The position numbers and the translations under genes were made by a program. A stretch of 64,000 nucleotides of DNA from Paenibacillus sp. FSL R7-0337 (GTDB lineage: Bacteria; Bacillota; Bacilli; Paenibacillales; Paenibacillaceae): the NCBI RefSeq assembly GCF_037969875.1, contig NZ_CP150218.1, positions 1,426,001-1,490,000 on the forward strand, read 5' to 3'. The notes under the pieces were generated by a model. That model ran no database searches, was not told where the DNA came from, and saw nothing but the letters and a program-made list of their open reading frames with translations. Below are positions 1-9,900 of this stretch, piece after piece; the stretch's first letter is position 1, and the number at the start of each line of letters is the position of its first letter.

Positions 1-49
1 TGAAAACGGTTGCGAATATAAAATCCTACTCAGTTTCATGAAAATTCTG

Positions 50-1072
50 CTATCTTACAAACGGGAACAGCAGCTTCTGATTCTCCGGCCACAGCATATT
101 CTCCAGATCGATAAGCTTGGTGCCGGTGTCCACGCGTTCGGGAATATCCATCCCTTCGAGTGCCTCCACAGCATATTTCACTGCCAGATACCCGTTGCTG
201 AACGGATTCTGGATGACGGTAGCCTGCACAGTGCCATCCTGAAGCGATTCCATCATGGAGGGCGAGCTGTCAAAAGCAATCATTTGCACACTATCCCTCT
301 TCAGGCCCTGAATCACCCTGGCCGCGCCTTGTGAAGCAATCTCATTCAGGGTGGCAATACCACGCAGCTCGGGATACTTGTTCAGCATCTCCCGGGTCAG
401 ATTCTCGGCGTCGGAGGTGCTGGAGGAGGTGTAGGCGATCGGTACGACCTTAACATTCGGGAAGCGGGCGGCGTAATTCAGAAAACCCTTTTCCCGCTCA
501 TCTGCATCCCGCGCACCATAGTCGATACTGCCATTCTTGCCGGAGTCCGGGGTAAGCGACGAATTGGTGAAGTTAATGATCCCGATCTCGCCGTAGCCCC
601 CCAGCAGCTGGATCAGACGCTCGGCGGACTTCTGTCCGGCCTCGTAGCCGTTCGATCCCACGTAAGTCCGAACCTTGGCCGAGCCGACCTCCGCATCGAC
701 TGAGATGACCGGAATTCTGGAATACGCCGCCTGGTCAACTACCTGTGCCAGTCCCATATAGCTGCTGGCCGCGAGAATAATCACATCCGCCTTCTCCTTA
801 ATGGACTCCTCCACCATGACGACCTGCTCCTCAATATCACTCTCCGAATCCGGTGCCTTAAAGGTCAGATTGACATTGAATTCCTTCGCCGCAGCCTCTG
901 CTCCCAGCTTCAAGGTGTTCCAGTAGTCCCCTTGGTTCATCTTGACAATCAGGTGGATATTCCGCGTCTTGCTGGTGCTGATATAAGCTGGCGAGGCGCC
1001 CGAGCAAGAGGACACAGAGATCCACAGCACGCCGCACAGCAGCACGGTGAGCCATACACGCAGGCTTTTCAC
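50..1072 (-). CDS. Sugar-type substrate-binding lipoprotein (periplasmic-binding-protein 1 fold)
   Basis: The 340-residue product starts with a hydrophobic signal segment ending in SVSSC, so Cys23 is the likely lipidated residue and the protein should sit on the outer face of the membrane. The rest reads as a ribose/galactose-type binding domain (about residues 38-330), with the family pattern VIILAASSYMGL and VISVDAEVG near the ligand cleft. The start codon overlaps the stop of the upstream sensor kinase by 4 bp, so the two are translationally coupled. No permease or ATPase follows. It therefore probably works as a sensory binding protein that presents a sugar to the kinase, as described for XylFII with LytS/YesN in clostridia. 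The ligand cannot be read from the sequence. Confidence 0.88.
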   Translation of the reverse strand: MKSLRVWLTVLLCGVLWISVSSCSGASPAYISTSKTRNIHLIVKMNQGDYWNTLKLGAEAAAKEFNVNLTFKAPDSESDIEEQVVMVEESIKEKADVIILAASSYMGLAQVVDQAAYSRIPVISVDAEVGSAKVRTYVGSNGYEAGQKSAERLIQLLGGYGEIGIINFTNSSLTPDSGKNGSIDYGARDADEREKGFLNYAARFPNVKVVPIAYTSSSTSDAENLTREMLNKYPELRGIATLNEIASQGAARVIQGLKRDSVQMIAFDSSPSMMESLQDGTVQATVIQNPFSNGYLAVKYAVEALEGMDIPERVDTGTKLIDLENMLWPENQKLLFPFVR

Positions 1073-2895
1073 AGGTTCGTCTCCTCCTTCTGCTCATCCG
1101 TAGCCTCTCCCGCCGGGCGGGCCGGGAACACAATCGTAACAACCGTCCCCTCTTCCAGCTCACTCTCAAAAGCAAGCCCGTACTCCCGCCCGTAATACAG
1201 GCCGATCCGTTCATGCACATTCCGGACGCCGACCCCTGATCCGCTGGTGCTTTTGACGCTTCCGCTTAGAATGCCGTTCACCGTCTCCCTGGACATGCCA
1301 AGGCCGTTGTCGCTGACCTTGATGATAATTAGCCCGTCCTGAAGCCCGGCGGTGATCAAGATCAGCCCCTCGTCCGGCAGCATTTCGATCCCGTGATAGA
1401 GCGCGTTCTCCACGATAGGCTGCAGGATCAGCTTGATCGTCTGGCACTCCAGGACCTCCTCCTGCGCCGTGATCTCATAACGGAATTTATTCTTGAAGCG
1501 GAAGCTCTGAATCACCAGGTAATGGCGGATGTGGTCCAGCTCTTCCTGGATGGTAATAATATTCTTGCCTTTGCTGAGGCTGATACGGAAGAATCTTGAG
1601 AGTGACTGGATCATGGTGACGACTTCATCCGTTTTGCCGCGTTCGGCCAGCCGGATAACCGAATTCAGCGTATTGTACAGAAAATGCGGGTTGATCTGCG
1701 ATTGCAGCACCTCAAGCTCGCCCTTACGCTTCGTCTCCTGCTCATAAATAATCTGCTCCATCAGCTGGCGGATACGCTGGAGCATCATGTTGAAGCGCCT
1801 CGACAGCTGCTCTACCTCATAGGCTCCGCTGACATTAATCGGCGTATTCAAATCCCCCTCCGCCACCTGCTTCACGGTACGCTCCAGCTTGCGGATGGGG
1901 CTTGCAATCAGCCAGGACAGGAAGACCGAGACCGCAATAACACAGACGAGCACAACACCAAGAAACCACGCCAGGAACTGGTTCAGATCCCGCTTGGTAG
2001 TGACAATCTCATCGTAATAGGCTACCCCGACAATCTTCCAGCCGGTCTGCGCCAGTGTGCGTACGGTAATAAACCGCTTCTCCCCGGTTGATTCGTCCAG
2101 ATAGCTGCGGTAGGCGTATTCCAGCACCGGCTCCACATTCTCATACTTCAGCCCGGCGTAGATGAGCTGCTGCTGCGGGTGGTAGACGATATTGCCGAGC
2201 GGATCGAGGATGTAGGCGTAGCCTCTTTTGCCCAGCTTGACCTGCTTGCTGAGTTCGTCAATCGTTCTAAAGTTGAAGTCAAGCAGCAGCACCCCGGTTC
2301 TCAGTTCCCCGTTCTCTCTGTACTGAATCAGCTTGGAGATGGAGACCACCCAGGTATACCTGCCCTTGAACAGATTCTGGATATGCGGGGCGGAATAGGA
2401 GATCTCCGAGGTGCGCTTGGCTGTAGTGAACCAGCTCTGGCTCTCCAGCCCCGTGTTCATGCGCATCGTCTGCCCCGGCGTCCCTACGACGTACTGTCCC
2501 TGCGGGGTAAAAACAGCCACAGACACCAGATCCTCGCGGCTGCTCATCAGTGTATCCATCCGTTCATAGAGCAGCGGGGAATCGATGGAGGGCGTAGAGG
2601 TAATCTGCTTCTCGGCGGTCGCAAAAATACTGCCCATCCCCTTCACGTAAAGCTCCAGGTTATAGTTCACCTGTTCAATGATCTGCTGCATGTTGAGATT
2701 GGCATTCTCCTCCGCCGTGTTGGCGAATTTGCCGTACAGCATCACACTGACGATCACGGCCACCGCCGCAGTCACCGCCATGAACGTCAGCGTGATAATC
2801 AGCTGAATGCTCCGCAGCTTCGAGGACAGGCGCAGCCTGCCGCTCTTGCCAGGCCCAGGCCGCAGCGGGAAGAAATAACCCTTCGGCTTGTTCAT
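1069..2895 (-). CDS. YesM-type sensor histidine kinase
   Basis: This 608-residue membrane kinase has a first membrane segment (about 31-54), a large extracellular Cache-like sensor region (about 55-305), a second membrane segment (about 307-331), a HAMP linker (about 332-384), a His_kinase domain with INPHFLYNTL (phospho-acceptor His404) and a HATPase_c domain with DNGLGMS and GVGVRNVHERI. This is the standard YesM/LytS-like layout. It lies 2 bp downstream of the response regulator gene and overlaps the binding-protein gene by 4 bp, so the three form one transcription unit. It presumably phosphorylates the AraC-type regulator in response to an extracellular carbohydrate. Confidence 0.95.
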   Translation of the reverse strand: MNKPKGYFFPLRPGPGKSGRLRLSSKLRSIQLIITLTFMAVTAAVAVIVSVMLYGKFANTAEENANLNMQQIIEQVNYNLELYVKGMGSIFATAEKQITSTPSIDSPLLYERMDTLMSSREDLVSVAVFTPQGQYVVGTPGQTMRMNTGLESQSWFTTAKRTSEISYSAPHIQNLFKGRYTWVVSISKLIQYRENGELRTGVLLLDFNFRTIDELSKQVKLGKRGYAYILDPLGNIVYHPQQQLIYAGLKYENVEPVLEYAYRSYLDESTGEKRFITVRTLAQTGWKIVGVAYYDEIVTTKRDLNQFLAWFLGVVLVCVIAVSVFLSWLIASPIRKLERTVKQVAEGDLNTPINVSGAYEVEQLSRRFNMMLQRIRQLMEQIIYEQETKRKGELEVLQSQINPHFLYNTLNSVIRLAERGKTDEVVTMIQSLSRFFRISLSKGKNIITIQEELDHIRHYLVIQSFRFKNKFRYEITAQEEVLECQTIKLILQPIVENALYHGIEMLPDEGLILITAGLQDGLIIIKVSDNGLGMSRETVNGILSGSVKSTSGSGVGVRNVHERIGLYYGREYGLAFESELEEGTVVTIVFPARPAGEATDEQKEETNL

Positions 2896-2897
2896 GA

Positions 2898-4547
2898 CTA
2901 TTCTCCCCGCGCGCTGTTCTTATACTCTTTGGGGGATTGTCCGTATTTCTTGCGGAAGCAGAAGCTGAAATAATTCGGGTCGGCAAAGCCGATCCGCTCG
3001 GCGATCTCGAACGCCTTCAGCTCGGTGGAACGAAGCAGCTCCTTCGCGGCCTCCAGCCGGATTTGCAGCAGATAGCTGACGAAGGTCATCTTCATTTCTT
3101 TTTTGAAAATGCTGCTGAAATAACCCGTGCTGATATGCAGATGCTGGCATACCCTGCCGATGGACATATCGGATTCTTCATAGTGGCTGCGGATATATTC
3201 CTTAGCCTGGTCTATGAGCTGCTTGTAGCTCGACTGGCGCCCCGATGCAATGGAATCCATTAGCCGGGTACATACGGTAATAATCCACTGCCGGGCTTCT
3301 TCCAGGTTGTTGAATTTGTTCATATCGCTTAGCGAGGTCAGGCCGGGTCCGATAAAATCATTCGTTCCGCTCCCGGATTCCTTCGCCACCCGCAGAATGG
3401 AGGTGATGATCTCCAGCAGGAAGATCTGATAATCCTGCGCCGACACCTGCTCCGTATCCAGTCCCCGAAACAGCTCGTCCACGACTTCGCGCAGCTCCTG
3501 GACGGTGCCCAGCTTGATCGTGCGGATCAGCGACTGCTGGGTCAGCTCATCATAGTCCAGCATCCGGCTGGACCGTGACTCCACATCCTCAATCCAGATG
3601 ACCCGGTTGTTGCCGAGGATCAGCCGGTAATCAAGCGCTTGCAGCGCATCCCCGAAGGAATGGAACAGCATGGACGGTGCCTTGCAGACAGTGCCGGCCC
3701 CGGCAGTTACCGTCAGCTTCAGGAAGCGCTGCACATTCTGGCAGATCTCTTCGAGAATGGCAAAGGTTCTGGCGGTGATGTCGCTCTCCTCCGGGCTCTG
3801 GCTGACCGAGAGCAGCACAACATCATCCCGGTGGATGAATACCTTGCCGAAGCCATGCTTCTGGCAGATCTCCTCCGCGATGTTCAGCACAGCATAGAGC
3901 TGGAGATTACGGTCTCCGGTATCCCGCAGGGACACGGGCCGCCCTTCCTGAAGCCCGGGGGAACGGTCCGGACGGATATAATCGATGCTGATCACCGAGG
4001 ACTGGAACAATTCACCGGTAAGGGGGATGCCGTACTCAGTGCTTTTCTCAGCGATCTCTGCAGAACGCAAACGGCGGGACACCAGGGTAGAGAGGAACTG
4101 CTCACGCAGAAGCGGCAGGCTCTTACGGTAATGCTCGCTCAGTACGAACACATTCTCCTTCTCGGCGATCTCGGTCTCGATCGTCGCGCGAACCTTAAGC
4201 AGAACATCAATCAGCTCCCGGGACGAGAAGGGCTTCAGGATATATTCATCAATCTGCAGCTTGATCGCCTTCTGGGCGTATTCGAATTCATCATAGCCGG
4301 TCAGAATGATAATCTTCGTATTCGGATGGCGGCTGCGTATCCATTCTGCGAGCTGCAACCCGTTCATAAAAGGCATCTGGATATCGGTAACGACCACATC
4401 CGGCAGCAGCCGGTCGATCGCATCCGCCGCCTCCCGCCCGTTCTCGGCCTGCTCAACGACCTCGAAGCCGTACTGCTCCCAGTCAATCTGGGCAATAATG
4501 CCTTCTCTTACATCTTCCTCGTCTTCGGCGAGTATTAATTTGTACAT
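2898..4547 (-). CDS. YesN-type response regulator with AraC DNA-binding domain
   Basis: The 549-residue product has an N-terminal receiver domain (about 1-120; acidic pair in LAEDEED, phospho-acceptor Asp55 in VVTDIQMPF, conserved Lys in LKPFSS), a long linker and a C-terminal AraC-type double helix-turn-helix (about 440-545; IGRVCQHLHISTGYFS and AFEIAERIGFADPNYFS). It is the first gene of the three-gene sensor operon. Family members control carbohydrate uptake or degradation genes. No such target lies next to it in this window, and genes to the left of the window edge could be the regulon. Confidence 0.95.
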   Translation of the reverse strand: MYKLILAEDEEDVREGIIAQIDWEQYGFEVVEQAENGREAADAIDRLLPDVVVTDIQMPFMNGLQLAEWIRSRHPNTKIIILTGYDEFEYAQKAIKLQIDEYILKPFSSRELIDVLLKVRATIETEIAEKENVFVLSEHYRKSLPLLREQFLSTLVSRRLRSAEIAEKSTEYGIPLTGELFQSSVISIDYIRPDRSPGLQEGRPVSLRDTGDRNLQLYAVLNIAEEICQKHGFGKVFIHRDDVVLLSVSQSPEESDITARTFAILEEICQNVQRFLKLTVTAGAGTVCKAPSMLFHSFGDALQALDYRLILGNNRVIWIEDVESRSSRMLDYDELTQQSLIRTIKLGTVQELREVVDELFRGLDTEQVSAQDYQIFLLEIITSILRVAKESGSGTNDFIGPGLTSLSDMNKFNNLEEARQWIITVCTRLMDSIASGRQSSYKQLIDQAKEYIRSHYEESDMSIGRVCQHLHISTGYFSSIFKKEMKMTFVSYLLQIRLEAAKELLRSTELKAFEIAERIGFADPNYFSFCFRKKYGQSPKEYKNSARGE

Positions 4548-4873
4548 GCTTCATCCCTCTTCGGCATAGGATATGGAGGTTCACAGAACTATAATAGCTG
4601 ATTCAAATGGTCCAATCTATGTTTATATAGAATGAGCAATTTACTATATAGCGTGTCCTGATATAACGCAAGCGGAAATTATGTACATAGGTTAGAGCAC
4701 TTAAGAAGTTAACAAAAAGCAAAAGAAGCGGAGGGGAAATTTGGAACTATAGGAGCGATAGCGGCCGGAGGGCCAAATGTTCACCGCAGCGACGACCAAG
4801 CTTTGAGTTGTACTCTTTTTAATCAACAAGTGGATTTCGCGCACTTAATTTGATCATATTAACCATTAAGGCT
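4548..4873. other. Intergenic region upstream of the YesN-type gene, no gene seen
   Basis: No convincing coding region is present. The stretch should hold the promoter of the three-gene sensor operon on the minus strand. Around 4730-4800 it carries a fragment that resembles a repetitive intergenic element I associate with Paenibacillus genomes (purine-rich lead-in, then 'aggagcgatagcg', then 'cgacgaccaagctttga'). That identification is from memory and was not searched. Confidence 0.4.
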
Positions 4874-5024
4874 AATTTCAGTGGATAAATGAGATTTATT
4901 TCTGCTGAATTGCTCATAACGCGGGGAATCTGGACGAATAGATGTGCTTTTTTCAACTGCTAGTCTGGACACGGGAATTTCGGGTGAAAAAGATGCTCTT
5001 TTTCCACTAAATTCCGGTGCAGCC
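4874..5024. repeat. Three tandem degenerate units of about 50 bp, each able to fold into a hairpin
   Basis: Units run roughly 4874-4922, 4923-4972 and 4973-5024. They diverge in sequence but share their plan: outer arms of the type GGAATTT/AAATTCC and a central complementary A-rich/T-rich pair. The third unit is clearest, pairing GTGAAAAAGA with TCTTTTTCCAC around a short loop. The first pairs GATAAAT with ATTTATTTC. A similar three-unit array with a different sequence lies at 38937-39090. The function is unknown, and nothing suggests coding. Confidence 0.55.
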
Positions 5025-5087
5025 TCGGGGAAAAGGCGGAATGGGGAACATTCCAGACAAGAGGCGGCGTGGTTGCCGCACTATCTC

Positions 5088-5119
5088 AAAAAAAAACCAT
5101 CCCGATTACGCCGGGATGG
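5088..5119 (-). terminator. Rho-independent terminator after the GNAT gene
   Basis: On the minus strand an 8-bp perfect stem (CCATCCCG with CGGGATGG, 6-nt loop) is followed directly by nine T residues. It lies 25 bp past the acetyltransferase stop codon and closes the purT-GNAT unit. Confidence 0.9.
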
Positions 5120-5143
5120 GGATGTTCGGTTACACGTATAGGA

Positions 5144-5608
5144 TTATAGCAGGGCTTTATTGAAGCGGTAGCCTGTTGTCTTTTCAAAGCCGATATGGCG
5201 GTAAAACGCATGTGCAGGTGCACGTTCCACGCGGTTGCCGCTCCGCAGGAACAGCTGGCAGCAGCCCTGATGGCGTGCCCATTCTTCCGCTGCGCTCACG
5301 AGTCTTTTGCCAAGGCCTTGTCCTCTAAGCTCCTCTGATACAATCAGCGCGGTAATCTCCGTAATACAATCGGCATGCTTGTAGTAGGACTTCACCTGCC
5401 GTAAACCGATCATTCCCACAACTTCGTTATTGAGCTCTGCGACCAGGGTGCAGTGGAACGGATCATGCTCCATGCCTTCCATTCTCTCTTTCATCACGCT
5501 AAGCGTTGTCGGATAGCCGAATTCACGCAAAAGGGCTGTCACTCTCTCCAGATCATTCATGCCGCATTTGCGAATTTGCAGTACCTGCTCCTGAGTACTA
5601 CTGTTCAT
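5144..5608 (-). CDS. GNAT family N-acetyltransferase
   Basis: The 154-residue product has the GNAT fold along its whole length. The acetyl-CoA pyrophosphate-binding loop is visible as [20 protein letters not shown] (about 92-111), followed by the typical C-terminal ending [17 protein letters not shown]. The start overlaps the end of purT by 11 bp, so translation is probably coupled to purT. The acetylated substrate cannot be inferred. Confidence 0.9.
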   Translation of the reverse strand: MNSSTQEQVLQIRKCGMNDLERVTALLREFGYPTTLSVMKERMEGMEHDPFHCTLVAELNNEVVGMIGLRQVKSYYKHADCITEITALIVSEELRGQGLGKRLVSAAEEWARHQGCCQLFLRSGNRVERAPAHAFYRHIGFEKTTGYRFNKALL

Positions 5609-6800
5609 CCTTGTATACCTCCACTTGTAGCTTAGACGCAGCCTGCTTGGCCGTCATCCGCGCGATTTCAACATCTTCCGCTGAACTGAGTGTTACTGCC
5701 ATCCGCCGCCCTGGGCGGATCTCCGGCTTACCGAATATCCGGACCTGCGTGCGGGGAAGGGCCAATGCCTCTTCAATCCCGGTCACCGCAAAAGCTTGTC
5801 CGGTTCCATCAGTCTTCAGGGTGGCCGAAGCTCCCGGTGTCAACAAACGTACCGCTTCCAGCGGAAATCCAAGAATGGCTCTGACATGCAGAGCAAATTC
5901 CGACAAATCCTGCGTAATCATTGTAACCATACCTGTGTCATGCGGCCGGGGGGACACTTCACTGAACAGAACCCCATCCGCGGTGAGGAACAGCTCCACA
6001 CCAAAAATTCCATAACCGCCAAGCTGATCGGTAACCGCCCGGGCGATGGCCTCAGCCTCTTCCAGCTGCGCCCCGCTCATCTGATGCGGCTGCCAGGACT
6101 CTACATAATCGCCATCCTGCTGAATGTGGCCGATCGGCGGACAGAATACGGTTCCGCTAACCGAACGGACGGTAAGCAGTGTAATCTCGCTCTCAAAGGT
6201 AACAAAAGCCTCCACGATGACGCGTGTCCCCTTCGCACGTGCGCCTTCAAGCGCCGTATTCCAGCAGCCTTCCGCATCGCCTGGTGTTCTGCACACGCTC
6301 TGGCCTTTGCCTGATGAGCTCATGATCGGCTTAATCACACAAGGCGTTCCCAGCTCTGACACGGCCTGGCGAAGTTCATCCAGACTGTCAGCGAACCGGT
6401 AGGCCGCTGTAGGCAGGCCCAGCTCTTCTGCCGCCAGACGGCGGATGCCTTCGCGGTCCATGGTCAGCCGAGCAGCACGGGCGGTAGGAACAACGAGGAA
6501 TCCTTCTTCCTCCAGCTCCACCAGCGCCCCTGTAGCAATGGCTTCAATCTCCGGTACAATCAAATCCGGCTTCTCAGTACGGATAAGCTGCTTGAGTGCC
6601 TCTGCATCCAGCATGTCCAGTACATAAGAGCGGTGGGCCACGCCCATCGCGGGTGCCGCTTCATAACGATCCACAGCTACGGTCTCTACGCCAAGGCGCT
6701 GAGCTTCGATAATGACTTCCTTACCCAGTTCACCGCTGCCGAGCAGCAGCAGCTTTTTACTCCGGGCTGATAAAGGAGCTCCCCACATTGTCGACTCCAA
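5598..6800 (-). CDS. purT: Formate-dependent phosphoribosylglycinamide formyltransferase
   Basis: PurT is an ATP-grasp enzyme that makes formyl-GAR from GAR, formate and ATP, bypassing the folate-dependent PurN step of purine synthesis. The 400-residue length matches the family. The N-terminal nucleotide-binding loop is [13 protein letters not shown], the ATP-grasp domain spans about 110-310, and the family signature [13 protein letters not shown] lies near residue 290. It heads a two-gene unit with the GNAT gene. I looked for a purine riboswitch in the 198 bp upstream and saw none. A PurR box could not be assigned with confidence. Confidence 0.96.
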   Translation of the reverse strand: MESTMWGAPLSARSKKLLLLGSGELGKEVIIEAQRLGVETVAVDRYEAAPAMGVAHRSYVLDMLDAEALKQLIRTEKPDLIVPEIEAIATGALVELEEEGFLVVPTARAARLTMDREGIRRLAAEELGLPTAAYRFADSLDELRQAVSELGTPCVIKPIMSSSGKGQSVCRTPGDAEGCWNTALEGARAKGTRVIVEAFVTFESEITLLTVRSVSGTVFCPPIGHIQQDGDYVESWQPHQMSGAQLEEAEAIARAVTDQLGGYGIFGVELFLTADGVLFSEVSPRPHDTGMVTMITQDLSEFALHVRAILGFPLEAVRLLTPGASATLKTDGTGQAFAVTGIEEALALPRTQVRIFGKPEIRPGRRMAVTLSSAEDVEIARMTAKQAASKLQVEVYKDEQ

Positions 6801-6998
6801 CCTCTTTTCGCAAATTTGTCTGCTGACTTCTCTGTTTCTGTAAAATGTCGCAGTTTGATTGTAAATTTTCAGTCTTCTTTATTTTCATCCATCATCCACC
6901 AGATTGCAAGTGTTCTTCGACATTTTCCTACAAACTTCACAGATGGCTGTTCAACAGACAATTGAAAACGGTTTATCAAGTGAAAAACCTATAAATTT

Positions 6999-9900
6999 TT
7001 ATATTTCAACGAAAGCCTGCTCCTGAAGCCGTAATTCTTCGGCGATCCGGCCCCAATGCTGCGCACCATCACCCCCTTTCAGCAGCGCCGACATGGCTGC
7101 CTCCTGTTCAGACAGGCCTTCACGCAGCTGGTCTGCGGCCTGGGATAAGGCCGCTGCCGCTGCATCGGTATAGAATGTCAACAGAGAGTGCTCCTGTCCT
7201 TGCGCCGCCGCAGCTACCGCTTCTTTGAACCACGGCTCGGCAGCCGCGCGGATCTCTGTCCGGCCCGGTCCCTCGAAGAAGTGGCGCGGAGATTTGAAGC
7301 GGCTCCACAGTCCGGCCCAGTCCAGCGGAGCCAGAACGCAGTTCAGCTTCGCAGGTGCGGGCCAGCGCTCATCCGGATTCTCCAGCAGCTGAAGCTCCTG
7401 ATCCGGGATGGACAGCTCGGCAGCAGCCGCTGTGGCCGCCTGGGTCACGAATCTGCGCCCTGCCGACTCCAGCCGCAGGGTCGTTGCCCACAGCTCCTGC
7501 TCCAGTTCACGCAGAAGACTGCGCTCCAGCTCCCGCCCGCAGGCGATGAAGATGTCCTTCAGGTTCCCTCCGTCTTCCCTGAGAATGGATGGATGGAAGG
7601 ACTCCTGGAAGGAACGCCCGAACGAAAAGGCAATCCGCTGCCGGACATGATAGAGAAGCTCTGCACCTTCACGGCGCAGGTCCCGGAGCGGCCGGTCTTC
7701 CTGCGCAAGCGCAGCCAGCCGCAGATTCGCCGCTTCCCGGCGCTGCCGGAACTGCTTCATTCCTTCCGCCTGCTGGTCTGCTTCCATCAGCGCAAGGCGT
7801 TGCCATTCTTCGGCGCGTCCGCGCACCGAGCTTAGGCTGTCCTTGGCTGCTGCCAAAGACAGTCCCGGCAGTTCATCACCGGCGAACGCGGAGAGTGCGG
7901 CTTCAAAGCTGCCGAACCCGGAGGCCTCGTAAGCCTCCCCCGCTCCGCTTGTCTTGCCCTCCAGCGCAAGCAGGCTGGACACGCTGTAAATCCGCGGCGA
8001 GGTCAGGCCTCCGGCCCGCAGATTTTGCGCCACATGCTGCTTCACCTCTTCAAGCTCGGCCTCGTCCGCTGCGAGGTCTGCGGCGTTGATGATGAAGAAC
8101 ATTTTGTCGAGTGCGAAGCTGTCTTTGATTCTCCCCAGCTGGGCAAGCAGGCTGCGGTCAGCCTTGGAGAAGGCGTGGTTATAGTAGGTCACGAAGCAGA
8201 TGGCATCGGCGTTCTTCATGTAGCCGAAGGTTACACCGGTGTGACGGGCATGTAAGGAATCCGCACCTGGCGTGTCCACCAATACGATGCCGCTACGTGT
8301 CAGCGGACTGTCATAATACAGATCCGTGCTCTGCACGAAGCAGGCGCGCTTCTCGTCAGCGACCAGGCTGCGGTATTCCCCCAGGCTGACCGTCCGCTCT
8401 GTTCCGAGCAGCGGACGGGATTCCTCCCATCCGGCGGCAGCTGCCCGCAGGAAGCCGGCATGCGGCAGCGCGGACGGATGGAGCCCTCCGGTCTGCAGCC
8501 GGGACACGGCTGCGGTCCACGAGTCGTGCTGCGGCGGCGTCAGCTGCAGCACGCTGAAGGAATGGAGGATGTCCTCCCAGACCTCCTCCGCCCGCTTCAT
8601 GGTGATGGCCGCCGTCCCGTGGGCGAAGCCGCCCTCCGGCGCCAGAATCCGCCCGACGGCGGCCGTGGCCGGATGCGGCGACACGGGCAGTACCTCTTCG
8701 CCCAGCAGGGCGTTGGCGAAGGAGGATTTGCCGGCGCTGAATGCTCCGAACAGCGCCATCGTGAAGCGGCCGCCGGCGAGGTCCTCCGCCCGCGCCGCCA
8801 GGCTGCGCGCCGCCGAGGCCATAGCCGGCTCGCTCCGCAGCACCCCGGCCGCCGCGTGCAGCGCCGCAGCGGCCTGTGTCAGCCGGCGGCGCCCGCCCGC
8901 CGGCTGTGCCGTGCCCGCCGCCCAGGCCGGGGCGGCGCTAGGGCTTGCCGCCGCTGCCACGCGCGGCGGCGGTTCCGGGCTGGCGGCGCTAGGCACGCCA
9001 GCCGCCAGGGGCGGCACCCCCGGCAGAGCGCCGGGGGTGAGGGTGCGGCGCGGCGGCAGCAGCGCCGCCAGGTCGTCCGCGCGAGCGGCAGCCGCGCGGT
9101 CCAGAGCGGCCAGCGCGGCGAGCGCATGCGCCTGCCGCTGCAGGGCCGCCCCGCGGCGCGTGAGCTCCGCGCGCCGCTCCTCCACCAGCGGCGGCAGCTG
9201 CGCCAGCAGCGGCTCGCCGAAGGCCAGGACCGCGCGGCGGAACTGCGCCTTAATCTCTGCCGCAAGCGTGCGGCAGAAATTAAGCAGCGCCTCGCCCGAA
9301 GCCCCGGTTCCCGGCTTCACCTGATCCGCCAGCCACTGCTGGCTCACCGCCGGGAAGGCCTGCTTCAGCATAGGCTCCGCTTCCTCCTGCCATAGCTCCA
9401 GGCCTTCCGCCCATTCGCGCACGAGCTCGAGAGTGTGCCACTCCAGCTGGGCAGTGATCTCTCTCTGCTGAAGGCTATGCCAGTGCAGCAGCCGCGCTCC
9501 CTGCTCCTTCTCCCGCTTCGCAGCGGTGAAGAGCAGGCCGCGCCGGAAGCCAGGCTGGAGGCTCTCGATGTATGCGCCCGCTGCATCCCGCAGATCGGCC
9601 GGCATCAGATTCGTGTTGCCCAGCAGAGCGTCCAGCCTGCTGCGCAGATCGACCCGCGACTGTTCAGGCAATTTCTCCAGCGACGCTTCCTCCTGCATCG
9701 TTGCCAGGAGCTCTGCTTCCACAGCTTCAGCCGCTGCACCATCTGCCTCTTCGAGCAGCGCAGCCCGCTCCTCCTGCTGCTGCTCACGATAATCCGCAAT
9801 TACAGCATCCGCCGTATGATGCATGGAACGGGACAAGCTATATTCAAGCAGTACCTGCCGCTGCTCCAGCAGACCGGAGATCAACGACAGCAGATCCTTC

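Noticed and set aside
4944..5141. Short open frame in the repeat-rich gap before the GNAT gene
   Set aside because: It runs through the hairpin repeat units and the terminator and has no ribosome-binding site.
6801..6998. Purine riboswitch ahead of purT
   Set aside because: No purine-riboswitch core pattern and no terminator were seen; possible PurR boxes were too weak to call.
8326..9395. Long open frames on plus opposite dynA
   Set aside because: They lie in the GC-rich linker-coding region, have Arg/Ala/Pro-biased composition, no ribosome-binding sites and no recognisable domains. They are antisense shadows.
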